In this document: one piece after another, positions 1-6,667 of the stretch | How positions within the stretch are numbered: position 1 is the stretch's first letter | Layout of the letters: the number at the start of each line of letters is the position of its first letter | NCBI GenBank assembly: GCA_964370965.1 | Contig: CAYJLW010000105.1 | Span: 1-11,990, forward strand | Direction: 5' to 3' | DNA: 11,990 nt | Source of the DNA: CAYJLW01 sp964370965 | Lineage (GTDB): Bacteria > Actinomycetota > Acidimicrobiia > UBA2766 | The notes under the pieces: generated by a model | What the model saw: only the letters and a program-made list of their open reading frames with translations | Databases searched by the model: none | Told to the model about the DNA's origin: nothing | Translations under genes and position numbers: made by a program

Positions 1-66
<66 letters not shown>

Positions 67-68
67 CC

Positions 69-137
69 CCCGCGGACCCCCCCTCGCTCGGCGTTGTCCC
101 GCCGGAGGTTGTGCCGGCCGGGCGGAGCCCGGCCTGA
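69..137 (+). CDS. Possible C-terminal tail of a gene cut by the gap
   Basis: One forward frame is open from the gap to a TGA at 135-137 and would read as 22 residues ending PAGRSPA. 20 of the 22 codons end in G or C, like the genes nearby. It would be the tail of a gene lost in the gap, 63 bases before the next start. The product cannot be recognised from so little, and the C-rich edge of the gap may itself be unreliable. No hairpin separates it from the flavoprotein gene, so the two could have been co-transcribed. This is a weak call, based only on frame openness and third-position bias. Confidence 0.22.
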   Translation, partial: PADPPSLGVVPPEVVPAGRSPA

Positions 138-200
138 CGCGGCAGGTGGCCATCCGCCGCAGGCGAGGACGGCGCATCGAGTGTCGAGAAAGGAGCTCAC

Positions 201-1550
201 ATGGCCCAGGGCCCTAGTCCCAGCCCCAGCGCCGGCCGCAGGCGCAGCCGCAGCCGGGACGTCGACGTCGTCGTGGTGGGCGGGGGGCTCGCCGGCCTCT
301 CCGCCGCCCACGAGCTCACGCGCGCCGGGCGCCGGGTCCTCGTCGTGGAGGCCACCGACCGTGTCGGCGGCCGCCAACGTTCCAGCGACCTCGGCGGCGT
401 CGTCGTCGAGGAAGGCGCCGTGTTCTTCGGCCCCAACTACCCGCTGCTGAACTCATGGGTGGACGTCGCGGGCCTCCGGGACGACCTCCGTGTCTACGAC
501 GCCCTGACGACGCCGCCCTTCCCGGCGGGGGAGTCCATGCCCCACAGCATCCGGGGGATCCTGGCCTTCCCCCGTTTCTCCCTGCGGGAGAAGCTCGCCA
601 TCCTCCCGTGGGCGGCGTCCGTCGCCCCGCTCTTCGGGGCCCTCAAGGCCTCCCTCTACAAGGATGCCACCTCGCCCCTGCTCCGGCGCCTCGACGCCGT
701 CCCGGCGGCGACGTACCTCCGCCGCTGGGTCGGCCCCGGCTTCGTGGAGTGGTTCGCGAGCCCGTTCATGGAGTCCCTCAGCTTCGCTCGTGCCGAGGAC
801 TGGTCGGCGCTCGCCGGCCTGCAGCTCCTCGTCTTTGCCGCCATGGGGAAGCTTCACGGCGTGCGGTCGGGCAACTCCGGGATCGCCGAGGCAATCGCCA
901 AGGACGTCGACGTGGCCTACGAGACGCGGGCCGTGCGGGTCGCCCCGGACGCCTCCGGGGTCACAGTCGAGGTCGAGTCCGGCGGGCGCGCCTCGGAGCT
1001 GCGTGGTGCCGACGTCGTCCTCGCCGTCCCGGCGCCGCTCGCCCGCGACCTCGTCTCGGGCCCGCTCGCCGACCATCTCGCCGGGTTCCCCTACAGCTCC
1101 TCGATCGTGATCGCCGTCGTCGTGGCGGACGTCGCCGCCCGCGTTCCTGCCGTGTCGTTCTACGGCGGCCCTGAGGGCCTCCGCCAGATCACGGGCCTCG
1201 CCGTCCTGCGTGACGGCCCGGGGGATCCCGTCCTCGCGTATGGGTCCGTGCGCCACCCATGGCAATACGAGTGGTTCGACGCCCCCGACGAGGACCTCTA
1301 CCCGCACGTGGTCGACAGCCTCGAGGAGGGCAACGGCGGCCCCGTCGACGTCCTCGCCAAGAAGGTGATCCGCTGGCGGCACTCCATCCCGGTCTCAGGG
1401 CCCGGGTCCCTGCAGCGCCGCCGCCGGGCCCTCGCCCTCGCCGCCGAGGTCCCCCACCTGTACGTCGCCGGGGACTGGCTCATCTCCCCCAGCCAGGAGG
1501 GCGCCCTCGTCACGGGGAAGCGGGCGGGGGAGGCGATCCTGGGGCGTTGA
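201..1550 (+). CDS. FAD-dependent oxidoreductase, amine-oxidase/desaturase superfamily
   Basis: The product is a 449-residue flavoprotein. An N-terminal Rossmann FAD site is clear: GGGLAG at residues 27-32, a strand ending in Glu50 (expected to bind the adenosine ribose), then the DRVGGR signature at 53-58. The C-terminal FAD motif reads YVAGDW, with Asp425. This arrangement is typical of the superfamily holding protoporphyrinogen oxidase, phytoene/squalene desaturases and amine oxidases; the substrate cannot be read from sequence. A desaturase or porphyrinogen-oxidase-like role is likelier than an amine oxidase, but that is a guess. The first 20 residues are a Ser/Pro/Arg-rich extension with no signal peptide, so it is probably cytoplasmic or membrane-associated. 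ATG is chosen because a strong AAAGGAG (189-195) lies 5 bases upstream. The start and reading frame are intact. Sequence after the stop is damaged by a gap, and the gene converges on the AGPS-like gene. Confidence 0.85.
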   Translation: MAQGPSPSPSAGRRRSRSRDVDVVVVGGGLAGLSAAHELTRAGRRVLVVEATDRVGGRQRSSDLGGVVVEEGAVFFGPNYPLLNSWVDVAGLRDDLRVYDALTTPPFPAGESMPHSIRGILAFPRFSLREKLAILPWAASVAPLFGALKASLYKDATSPLLRRLDAVPAATYLRRWVGPGFVEWFASPFMESLSFARAEDWSALAGLQLLVFAAMGKLHGVRSGNSGIAEAIAKDVDVAYETRAVRVAPDASGVTVEVESGGRASELRGADVVLAVPAPLARDLVSGPLADHLAGFPYSSSIVIAVVVADVAARVPAVSFYGGPEGLRQITGLAVLRDGPGDPVLAYGSVRHPWQYEWFDAPDEDLYPHVVDSLEEGNGGPVDVLAKKVIRWRHSIPVSGPGSLQRRRRALALAAEVPHLYVAGDWLISPSQEGALVTGKRAGEAILGR

Positions 1551-1759
1551 GACGCGCAGGCCGTTACATTGATCCGCGGCTGGCGCTGCTCCGCGGTGGC
1601 GGGGGGGGGGCCCCCCCCCCCCCCCCCCCCCCCCAAAACCGGGAGAACCCCAACCAGCNNNNNNNNNNGGGGGGGTTGACCCGCGCCGGCCGTTACATTG
1701 ACCCGCGGCGGGCGCGGCCCCGGGGGGGGGGGGGGCCCCCCCCCCCCCGCCGGCCGCCC
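1541..1759. repeat. Gap region with a degraded direct duplication and G/C homopolymers
   Basis: Bases 1541-1600 align without gaps to 1670-1729 at an offset of 129, with 49 of 60 identical. The copy includes the last codons and stop of the flavoprotein gene; the best-kept core is 1559-1580 versus 1688-1709, with one mismatch. In the second copy every changed base is G or C. Each copy leads into a G-run followed by a C-run (G10/C24 at 1601-1634 and G14/C13 at 1722-1748), and ten N (1659-1668) lie between them. The simplest reading is one locus assembled twice at two low-quality contig ends, not a real tandem repeat. There is no gene here. Confidence 0.75.
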
Positions 1760-1783
1760 CCTATGGGGTCCTAACCCCATGGG
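1760..1783 (+). terminator. Candidate terminator hairpin between convergent genes
   Basis: Arms 1760-1769 and 1774-1783 pair over ten positions around a 4-base loop (CCTA). In the plus-strand RNA the one non-Watson-Crick position is a U-G wobble; in the minus-strand RNA it becomes A-C, so the structure is slightly better for the flavoprotein transcript. There is no U-tract after it. It lies 28 bases from the stop of the convergent gene, where a terminator is expected. The neighbouring assembly damage lowers confidence. Confidence 0.4.
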
Positions 1784-1811
1784 CTTCGGCTCACGGCCCG
1801 CGCCGTCCCAC

Positions 1812-3419
1812 TTACGGATCGAGGAGCACGCCCGGGTTCAGGATCCCCGCCGGGTCCAGCGACCGCTTCGCCGCCCGGAGGGCCTCCGCGTAGGGGGCGG
1901 GCCGCTGGCGGTCGTACCAGGGCCGGTGGTCGCGCCCCACGGAGTGGTGGTGGGTGATCGTGGCGCCGTGGGCGAGCACGGCCTCGCTCGCCGCCGCCTT
2001 GATCTCGGCCCAGTGGGCGAGCTGGTCGGCGGGGGAGGACGCCGCCACGATCGTGTAGTACGGCGCGCAGCCGTCCGGGTAGACGTGCGTGAAGCGGCAC
2101 GCCACCCACCCGGCGCCGCAGACGTCGCGCACGGCGGCGGTGACCGCCTCTGTGACGGCGCCATGGAAGCGGGCGAAGCGGTCCCAGGTGATCGCAGTCT
2201 CGAACGTCTCGGTGACGAGGCCGAGACGTGCGAGGGCGTCGCGCAGGTACGGCCCCTGCAGGAACAACCCCCGCCACGCGCCCGCGGATCCTCCGCGGCC
2301 GGCCGGTTCGTCACCGGGGCCCGTGACCCTCGTCTCGCCGAGCGTGCCACCGCTGTCGCGGGCGCACTCCGCTGCGAGCTCCAGGAAGCCGCCCACGGGA
2401 TGGTGTGCGGACTCGAAGCCGAGGAGGAGGACGGCGGCGGTGCCGTCGCCCGCCCCGGCAGTTGTCGCCTCGGTGGGGTCGAGGAGCCGGCAGTTCGTGG
2501 GGGCGAGCCCGGCCTGCACGACGGCGCGGGCCGCCTCTGCGCCGGTGAGGAAGTCCGGGAAGGCGACCGCCACGGACGCCCGGTGCACGGGGCGGTCCTG
2601 GAGGCGCATCCACGCCTCGGTGATGATCCCGAGGATCCCTTCGGAGCCGACGAAGAGGCGGTCGGGACTCGGGCCCGCACCGGAGCCGGGGAGGCGGCGG
2701 GTCTCCACCGACCCTGACGGCGCCAGGACCGTGAGCGACTCGACGAACTCGTCGACGTGCGTGGGGCCGGCGGCGTAGTGGCCCCCGGAACGGGTGGCGA
2801 TCCAGCCGCCCAGCGTGGAGAACTCGAAGGACTGCGGGAAGTGCCTGAGCGTGAGGCCGTGGGGGCGGAGGCCGTCCTCGAGTGCGGGGCCGTAGATGCC
2901 CCCCTCGATGCGGGCGGCCCGCGACATGTGGTCGATCTCGAGGATGCGGTCGAGGCGGCCGAGATCGACCGAAACCGTCCCGGCGTAGCCGTCGCCCACG
3001 GCCGGTTCCACACCGCCGACCACGCTGGAGCCGCCGCCGTAGGGGATCGCCGCCACCCCGGCCTCCCCGGCCCACTCCAGGACGGCGCCCACCTCGGCGG
3101 CGTTCCGCGGGAACGCCACGACGTCGGGTGCGGGGGAGAAGTCCCGCGCCAGGGCACGGACGACGTCCCGGAACGACTTTCCGTAGGTGTGGCGCGTTCG
3201 CTCCCAGGGCGCGGCGGAGCAGATCGGGGCGAGGGCCTCCGGGGGGGCGACCCGGGGTGCGGGGAGTTCGACGTCCTCCAGGGTGGGTGCGGGCACGGCC
3301 TTCGGCGGATCGATGTCGAGACGCCCGCCGACGGCCGTGGCGAGGCCCCGGAGGCCTTCAGGGCCGATCTGGGCCTCCTCTGACCCCCAGCCCCAGAACG
3401 ACCGTCCGGCAGCGCTCAT
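1812..3419 (-). CDS. FAD-binding oxidase, alkylglycerone-phosphate-synthase-like
   Basis: The 535-residue product belongs to the vanillyl-alcohol-oxidase/PCMH flavoprotein family, in the AGPS-like branch common in actinobacteria. The N-terminal FWGWG stretch (8-12), FAD loop PYGGGSSVVGG (126-136), GGWIATRSGGHYA (204-216), GSEGILGIITEAW (258-270), the HHH triplet (490-492) and the closing LDPAGILNPG all fit. In eukaryotes AGPS swaps the acyl chain of acyl-DHAP for a fatty alcohol, making the first ether bond of ether lipids; the His triplet and a C-terminal YPDG-type motif are shared. Many bacterial homologues are uncharacterised, and an oxidase or dehydrogenase activity is the main alternative. 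No signal peptide or membrane segment is evident. ATG is supported by GGAGG (3428-3432) 8 bases upstream. The gene follows an acyl-CoA synthetase on the same strand, with a strong hairpin between them. Confidence 0.85.
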   Translation of the reverse strand: MSAAGRSFWGWGSEEAQIGPEGLRGLATAVGGRLDIDPPKAVPAPTLEDVELPAPRVAPPEALAPICSAAPWERTRHTYGKSFRDVVRALARDFSPAPDVVAFPRNAAEVGAVLEWAGEAGVAAIPYGGGSSVVGGVEPAVGDGYAGTVSVDLGRLDRILEIDHMSRAARIEGGIYGPALEDGLRPHGLTLRHFPQSFEFSTLGGWIATRSGGHYAAGPTHVDEFVESLTVLAPSGSVETRRLPGSGAGPSPDRLFVGSEGILGIITEAWMRLQDRPVHRASVAVAFPDFLTGAEAARAVVQAGLAPTNCRLLDPTEATTAGAGDGTAAVLLLGFESAHHPVGGFLELAAECARDSGGTLGETRVTGPGDEPAGRGGSAGAWRGLFLQGPYLRDALARLGLVTETFETAITWDRFARFHGAVTEAVTAAVRDVCGAGWVACRFTHVYPDGCAPYYTIVAASSPADQLAHWAEIKAAASEAVLAHGATITHHHSVGRDHRPWYDRQRPAPYAEALRAAKRSLDPAGILNPGVLLDP

Positions 3420-3442
3420 CCGGGCATCCTCCGGTGCCTCTT

Positions 3443-3492
3443 CGTTCTGGGGAGCCCAGGCACGGGATACCGTGCCCGGGCTCCCCAGAACG
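3443..3492 (-). terminator. 23-bp hairpin in the leader of the AGPS-like gene
   Basis: Arms 3443-3465 and 3470-3492 pair over 23 positions around a 4-base loop. The single non-canonical pair is 3458/3477: A-C in plus-strand RNA but U-G in minus-strand RNA. The structure is therefore fully paired only when read in the direction of the flanking genes. It begins 30 bases after the synthetase stop and ends 23 bases before the AGPS-like ATG, just before its ribosome-binding site. There is no U-tract. It may be a U-less terminator for the synthetase, an attenuator for the next gene, or an RNA-processing/stability element; sequence alone cannot decide. Confidence 0.7.
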
Positions 3493-3522
3493 GTGCTCTC
3501 ACCCCACTTCGGGCCGCCGGGC

Positions 3523-5142
3523 TCAGGAGTCGATCCCGAGGGCGGCCATGGCGGCGGCCTTGGTGGCCTTGAAGTCGGCCTTGCCCGACGGGGAGCGGTA
3601 GACGTGGTCCACGACGACGACGTGCTTGGGCGCCTTGTAGTCCGAGATGTGCTCCTTCACGAGGGCGACGATCTCAGGTTCCGTGACCGCCTCGCCCGCT
3701 TGCGTGGAGAGCACGGCCGTGACCGCTTCGCCCCACCTCTCGTCGGGAACGCCCACGACGACCACGTCGCGCACGGCGGGGTGGCGCTTCACGACCTCCT
3801 CGACCTCCTCGGGAAAGACCTTCTCGCCCCCGGTGTTGATGCACACCGAACCCCGGCCGAGGAGGCCGAGGGTGACGCCGTCGTCCTCGACGACAGCCCA
3901 GTCCCCGGGGATGGAGTACCGCTGGCCCTCGGCCTCCACGAACGTCCGGGCGGACTTCTCCGGGTCCTTGTAGTACCCCACCGGCTGGGCACCCCCGACA
4001 CCGACCAGTCCCTTGGAGCCGGGGCCGGTCTCGATCGGCCGGAGGAGCTCGTCGAAGAGCCTCGTGTTCTCCCCGAGGGAGAACTTCGCCGTCGCCACCG
4101 GCCCGGCGGCCGACATGATCGACGTCCCCATGCCGAGCGCCTCGGAGGAGGAGAACTGGTCGACGAGGAGCATCCCCGGATGGTGACGGAGGAGTCCCTG
4201 CTTGGACTCCGTCGACCACATCACGCCGGAGGAGATCATCATCTTCAGCGAGTCGAGGTCGTAGGTCTGCCCCCCGGCAGCGGCCTCGTCGAGGTGGCCA
4301 AGAAGGGGCTTGGCGAATGAGTCGCCCACGATCACCGACGTCGACGGGCGGAGACGCTCCACGGATGCCCAGAACTCGCCCGGGTCGAAGTGCCGGGGGT
4401 GCTCCAGGAGGAACACCGTGCCACCGGTGAGCCACGCCGCTATCGACACGAACCAGCCCGTGCCGTGCATCAGCGGGCAGGCCACGAGGTTCCCGACCCG
4501 CAACGGGGGGTTCTCGACGTACGTGCGGAGGTCGTCGAGGGTGGCCGGGGAGGGCCCCAGGCCGCCGCCGCCGAGGCGGTCGTAGAGGTCACCCTGGCGC
4601 CACATCACACCCTTGGGCATGCCTGTCGTGCCCCCGGTGTAGAGGAACATGAGGTCCTCAGGGGACCGCTCGGCGACGGGAGCCGGGCCGTCGGCCGAGG
4701 CCGCGGCCTCGAAGTCCTCACCGGCCACCTCCGCGGGGAAGCCGTCGTCGTAGAGGAGGACGCCCCGCACCTTGGGGAGGTCGCCGAGGACCTTGGCGAG
4801 GACGGGAGAGAACTCGTGGTGGACGACGAGGATCTCGGCGTCGGCGTTGTCGAGGAGGTAGAGGAGTTCCTCCTCCTTGTAGCGGTAGTTCACGTTGAAC
4901 GGGACGAGGCCGGCCTTGAAGGAGGCGTACATCCCCTCCAGGTAGGCGTGGGAGTTGTAGCCGTAGAGGCCCACCTTCCCCTGGCGGGTCGCCCCCCGCT
5001 CCAGCATCCAGCGGGCCAGGTTGGCCGCCCGCCTCTCGCAGTCGTTCCAGGTGACGACGCGGTCGCCCTGGCCGATGGCGGGTTCGTCCCCCCGGACGGC
5101 GGCGGCGACGTCGAACGCGTCGGCGAGATTGATGTCGATCAC
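3523..5142 (-). CDS. Acyl-CoA synthetase (AMP-forming, FadD type)
   Basis: This 539-residue enzyme of the ANL adenylating superfamily activates a carboxylic acid with ATP and joins it to CoA. Seen: the P-loop-like motif YTGGTTGMPKGV (168-179) followed by MWRQ, as in the mycobacterial FadD19-like group; SSSEALGMG in mid-protein; GRGSVCINTGGEKVFPEEVE at the hinge and start of the C-terminal lid; and the catalytic lysine in SPSGK (Lys521). FadD19 relatives act on steroid side chains or long fatty acids; the substrate here is unknown. The frame stays open 64 codons upstream, but the family N-terminus begins at the GTG at 5142 (MIDINLADAF), which has GGAGG 4 bases before it. The longer version would overlap the start of divergent leuC and is rejected. 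The gene is probably cytoplasmic and is followed by an AGPS-like oxidase. Confidence 0.93.
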   Translation of the reverse strand: MIDINLADAFDVAAAVRGDEPAIGQGDRVVTWNDCERRAANLARWMLERGATRQGKVGLYGYNSHAYLEGMYASFKAGLVPFNVNYRYKEEELLYLLDNADAEILVVHHEFSPVLAKVLGDLPKVRGVLLYDDGFPAEVAGEDFEAAASADGPAPVAERSPEDLMFLYTGGTTGMPKGVMWRQGDLYDRLGGGGLGPSPATLDDLRTYVENPPLRVGNLVACPLMHGTGWFVSIAAWLTGGTVFLLEHPRHFDPGEFWASVERLRPSTSVIVGDSFAKPLLGHLDEAAAGGQTYDLDSLKMMISSGVMWSTESKQGLLRHHPGMLLVDQFSSSEALGMGTSIMSAAGPVATAKFSLGENTRLFDELLRPIETGPGSKGLVGVGGAQPVGYYKDPEKSARTFVEAEGQRYSIPGDWAVVEDDGVTLGLLGRGSVCINTGGEKVFPEEVEEVVKRHPAVRDVVVVGVPDERWGEAVTAVLSTQAGEAVTEPEIVALVKEHISDYKAPKHVVVVDHVYRSPSGKADFKATKAAAMAALGIDS

Positions 5143-5146
5143 GGAG

Positions 5147-5151
5147 CCTCC
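5147..5151 (-). promoter_or_regulatory. Ribosome-binding site fixing the acyl-CoA synthetase start
   Basis: Read on the minus strand this is GGAGG, 4 bases before the GTG at 5142. The spacing is a little short, but it is the only good site in the region. It coincides with where the family's conserved N-terminus begins, so it favours GTG over the in-frame ATG codons farther upstream. Confidence 0.6.
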
Positions 5152-5167
5152 ACGAGTCGCAGCGGTT

Positions 5168-5192
5168 GGGGAGAGGGTATTCGTCTCTCCCC
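5168..5192 (-). promoter_or_regulatory. Dyad over a candidate -10 box of the acyl-CoA synthetase
   Basis: A perfect 8-bp inverted repeat, GGGGAGAG-N9-CTCTCCCC, lies in the 121-bp divergent region. On the minus strand a -10-like TACCCT (5179-5174) falls across its left arm and spacer, about 30 bases before the GTG. A transcript starting there would carry the GGAGG site. A dyad covering a -10 is where a repressor would bind, so an operator is plausible. No known regulator's consensus is recognised. A simple RNA hairpin is the alternative. Confidence 0.4.
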
Positions 5193-5227
5193 GACGGCTC
5201 CCAGGGCGGGCTCCCCGGAATCCCCTG

Positions 5228-5255
5228 GGGCGGGTCCCGGCCCGCCCGATACCAT
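5228..5255 (+). promoter_or_regulatory. Candidate leaderless promoter of leuC, with adjoining dyad
   Basis: TACCAT (5250-5255) fits the actinobacterial -10 pattern TANNNT and ends 8 bases before the leuC ATG. No Shine-Dalgarno precedes that ATG, so the mRNA may begin at or near the start codon. No -35 hexamer is visible. The area where one would sit is taken by a perfect 7-bp inverted repeat, GGGCGGG/CCCGCCC (5228-5234 and 5241-5247, 6-base loop), which could be a regulator site or chance in GC-rich DNA. Confidence 0.45.
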
Positions 5256-5263
5256 CTCGGGCC

Positions 5264-6667
5264 ATGACCCCGCGGACGCTCTTTGACAAGGTCTGGGACG
5301 CGCACGTCGTGCGCGAGGAACCTGGCCTACCCACCCTCCTCTACGTCGACCTCCATCTCGTGCACGAGGTGACGTCCCCCCAGGCCTTCGAGGCGCTGCG
5401 CCTGGCGGGCCGCCGGCTCCGGCGACCCGACCTCACCTTCGGCGTGCCCGACCACAACGTGCCCACGAAGGAGCGGGACGAGCCGGCGAAGGACCCCCTG
5501 TCCGAGAGGCAGATCGCCACCCTGCGGGCGAACGCGGCGGAGACGGGGATCGCCTTCTTCGACATCGACGACCCCCGCCAGGGCATCGTGCACGTCGTGG
5601 GCCCCGAGCAGGGTCTCACCCGGCCCGGCATGTCGATCGTCTGCGGGGACAGCCACACGTCCACCCACGGGGCCTTCGGCGCTCTCGCATTCGGCATCGG
5701 CACTTCAGAGGTCGAGCACGTCCTCGCCACCCAGACGCTGTCCCAGAACCGGCCCCGGACGATGGCCGTGAACGTGGACGGCGACCTGGGTCCGGGAGTG
5801 ACGGCGAAGGACGTCACCCTCGCCGTCATCCACGGGATCGGGGTCGACGGCGGCATCGGCCACGCCGTCGAGTACCGCGGCTCCGCGATCCGGGGGCTCT
5901 CCATGGAGGGCCGCATGACGGTCTGCAACATGTCCATCGAGGGAGGCGCCCGGGCCGGGATGGTCGCCCCGGACGAGAAGACCTACGAGTACCTCGACGG
6001 CCGCCCGCACGCCCCGCGGGGTCGGGCGTGGGATGACGCCGTGGAGGGGTGGCGGCAACTCCCCACGGATCCCGGTGCTGTCTTCGACCGCGAGGTGGTC
6101 GTCGACGCCGCGACCCTCGCGCCCTTCGTCACCTGGGGTACGAACCCCGCCCAGAGCGTCCCCGTCACCGCGGCGGTGCCCGCCCCCGAGGATTTCGCCG
6201 ACCCCGCGCAGCGCGAGGCCGTGATCCGCGCGCTCGCCTACATGGACCTGAAGCCGGGCACCGCCATCACCGACGTGGCCGTCGACGTCGTCTTCATCGG
6301 CTCCTGCACGAACGCCCGCATCGAGGATCTCAGGGCCGCCGCCGCCGTCGCCGGGGGCCGCAGCGTGGCGCCCGGCGTGGTGGCCCTCGTGGTGCCCGGG
6401 TCCGGTCTGGTGAAGGCGGCGGCGGAGGCAGAGGGCCTCGACCGTGTCTTCACCGCCGCCGGCTTCGAGTGGCGCGACGCCGGTTGCTCGATGTGTCTGG
6501 CGATGAACGACGACGTCCTTCTCCCCGGCCAGCGTTGCGCGTCCACGAGCAACCGCAACTTCCAGGGCCGCCAGGGCCCGGGCGGGCGCACGCATCTCGT
6601 GAGCCCGGCGATGGCCGCCGCCGCCGCCGTCACGGGCCATTTCGCCGACGTCCGGGAGATGACCTGA
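5264..6667 (+). CDS. leuC: 3-isopropylmalate dehydratase, large subunit
   Basis: LeuC is the catalytic, iron-sulfur subunit of isopropylmalate isomerase. With LeuD it converts 2-isopropylmalate to 3-isopropylmalate, the second step of leucine synthesis from 2-oxoisovalerate, in the cytoplasm. The length of 467 residues is normal. The [4Fe-4S] ligands are in place: Cys348 in GSCTN and Cys408/Cys411 in GCSMC. The substrate-site signature GDSHTSTHG (128-136) and GTSEVEHVLATQT are intact. The ATG at 5264 starts MTPRTLFDKVWDAH, the usual family N-terminus; an in-frame ATG farther upstream would run through the divergent promoter and is rejected. No ribosome-binding site precedes the ATG, in line with leaderless expression. 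The stop overlaps the leuD start by one base (TGATG). leuB is not in the window. Confidence 0.97.
   Translation: MTPRTLFDKVWDAHVVREEPGLPTLLYVDLHLVHEVTSPQAFEALRLAGRRLRRPDLTFGVPDHNVPTKERDEPAKDPLSERQIATLRANAAETGIAFFDIDDPRQGIVHVVGPEQGLTRPGMSIVCGDSHTSTHGAFGALAFGIGTSEVEHVLATQTLSQNRPRTMAVNVDGDLGPGVTAKDVTLAVIHGIGVDGGIGHAVEYRGSAIRGLSMEGRMTVCNMSIEGGARAGMVAPDEKTYEYLDGRPHAPRGRAWDDAVEGWRQLPTDPGAVFDREVVVDAATLAPFVTWGTNPAQSVPVTAAVPAPEDFADPAQREAVIRALAYMDLKPGTAITDVAVDVVFIGSCTNARIEDLRAAAAVAGGRSVAPGVVALVVPGSGLVKAAAEAEGLDRVFTAAGFEWRDAGCSMCLAMNDDVLLPGQRCASTSNRNFQGRQGPGGRTHLVSPAMAAAAAVTGHFADVREMT

Noticed and set aside
453..1382. Long minus-strand open frame opposite the flavoprotein gene
   Set aside because: It is an antisense frame kept open by high GC. 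Its composition is Gly/Arg/Asp-rich with no family motif, while the forward frame has clear FAD motifs.
1601..1748. G-run/C-run palindromes as G-quadruplexes or a regulatory structure
   Set aside because: They sit beside a gap inside an apparent assembly duplication, so the run lengths are unlikely to be real.
1259..1774. Plus-strand open frame running through the N gap and poly-C runs
   Set aside because: It is translated from ambiguous and homopolymer bases and overlaps the end of the real flavoprotein gene in another frame.
3187..4320. 377-residue plus-strand open frame across the AGPS-like and synthetase genes
   Set aside because: It crosses two well-supported minus-strand genes and the hairpin between them, and has no recognisable domain.
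5021..5263. N-terminal extension of LeuC to an upstream ATG
   Set aside because: It would overlap the divergent synthetase gene and its promoter. LeuC normally begins at the MTPRTLFDKVW-type sequence.
5143..5334. N-terminal extension of the acyl-CoA synthetase to an upstream ATG
   Set aside because: It would overlap the first 24 codons of leuC, is Arg/Gly/Ser-rich, and lies beyond the family's conserved N-terminus and the GGAGG site.
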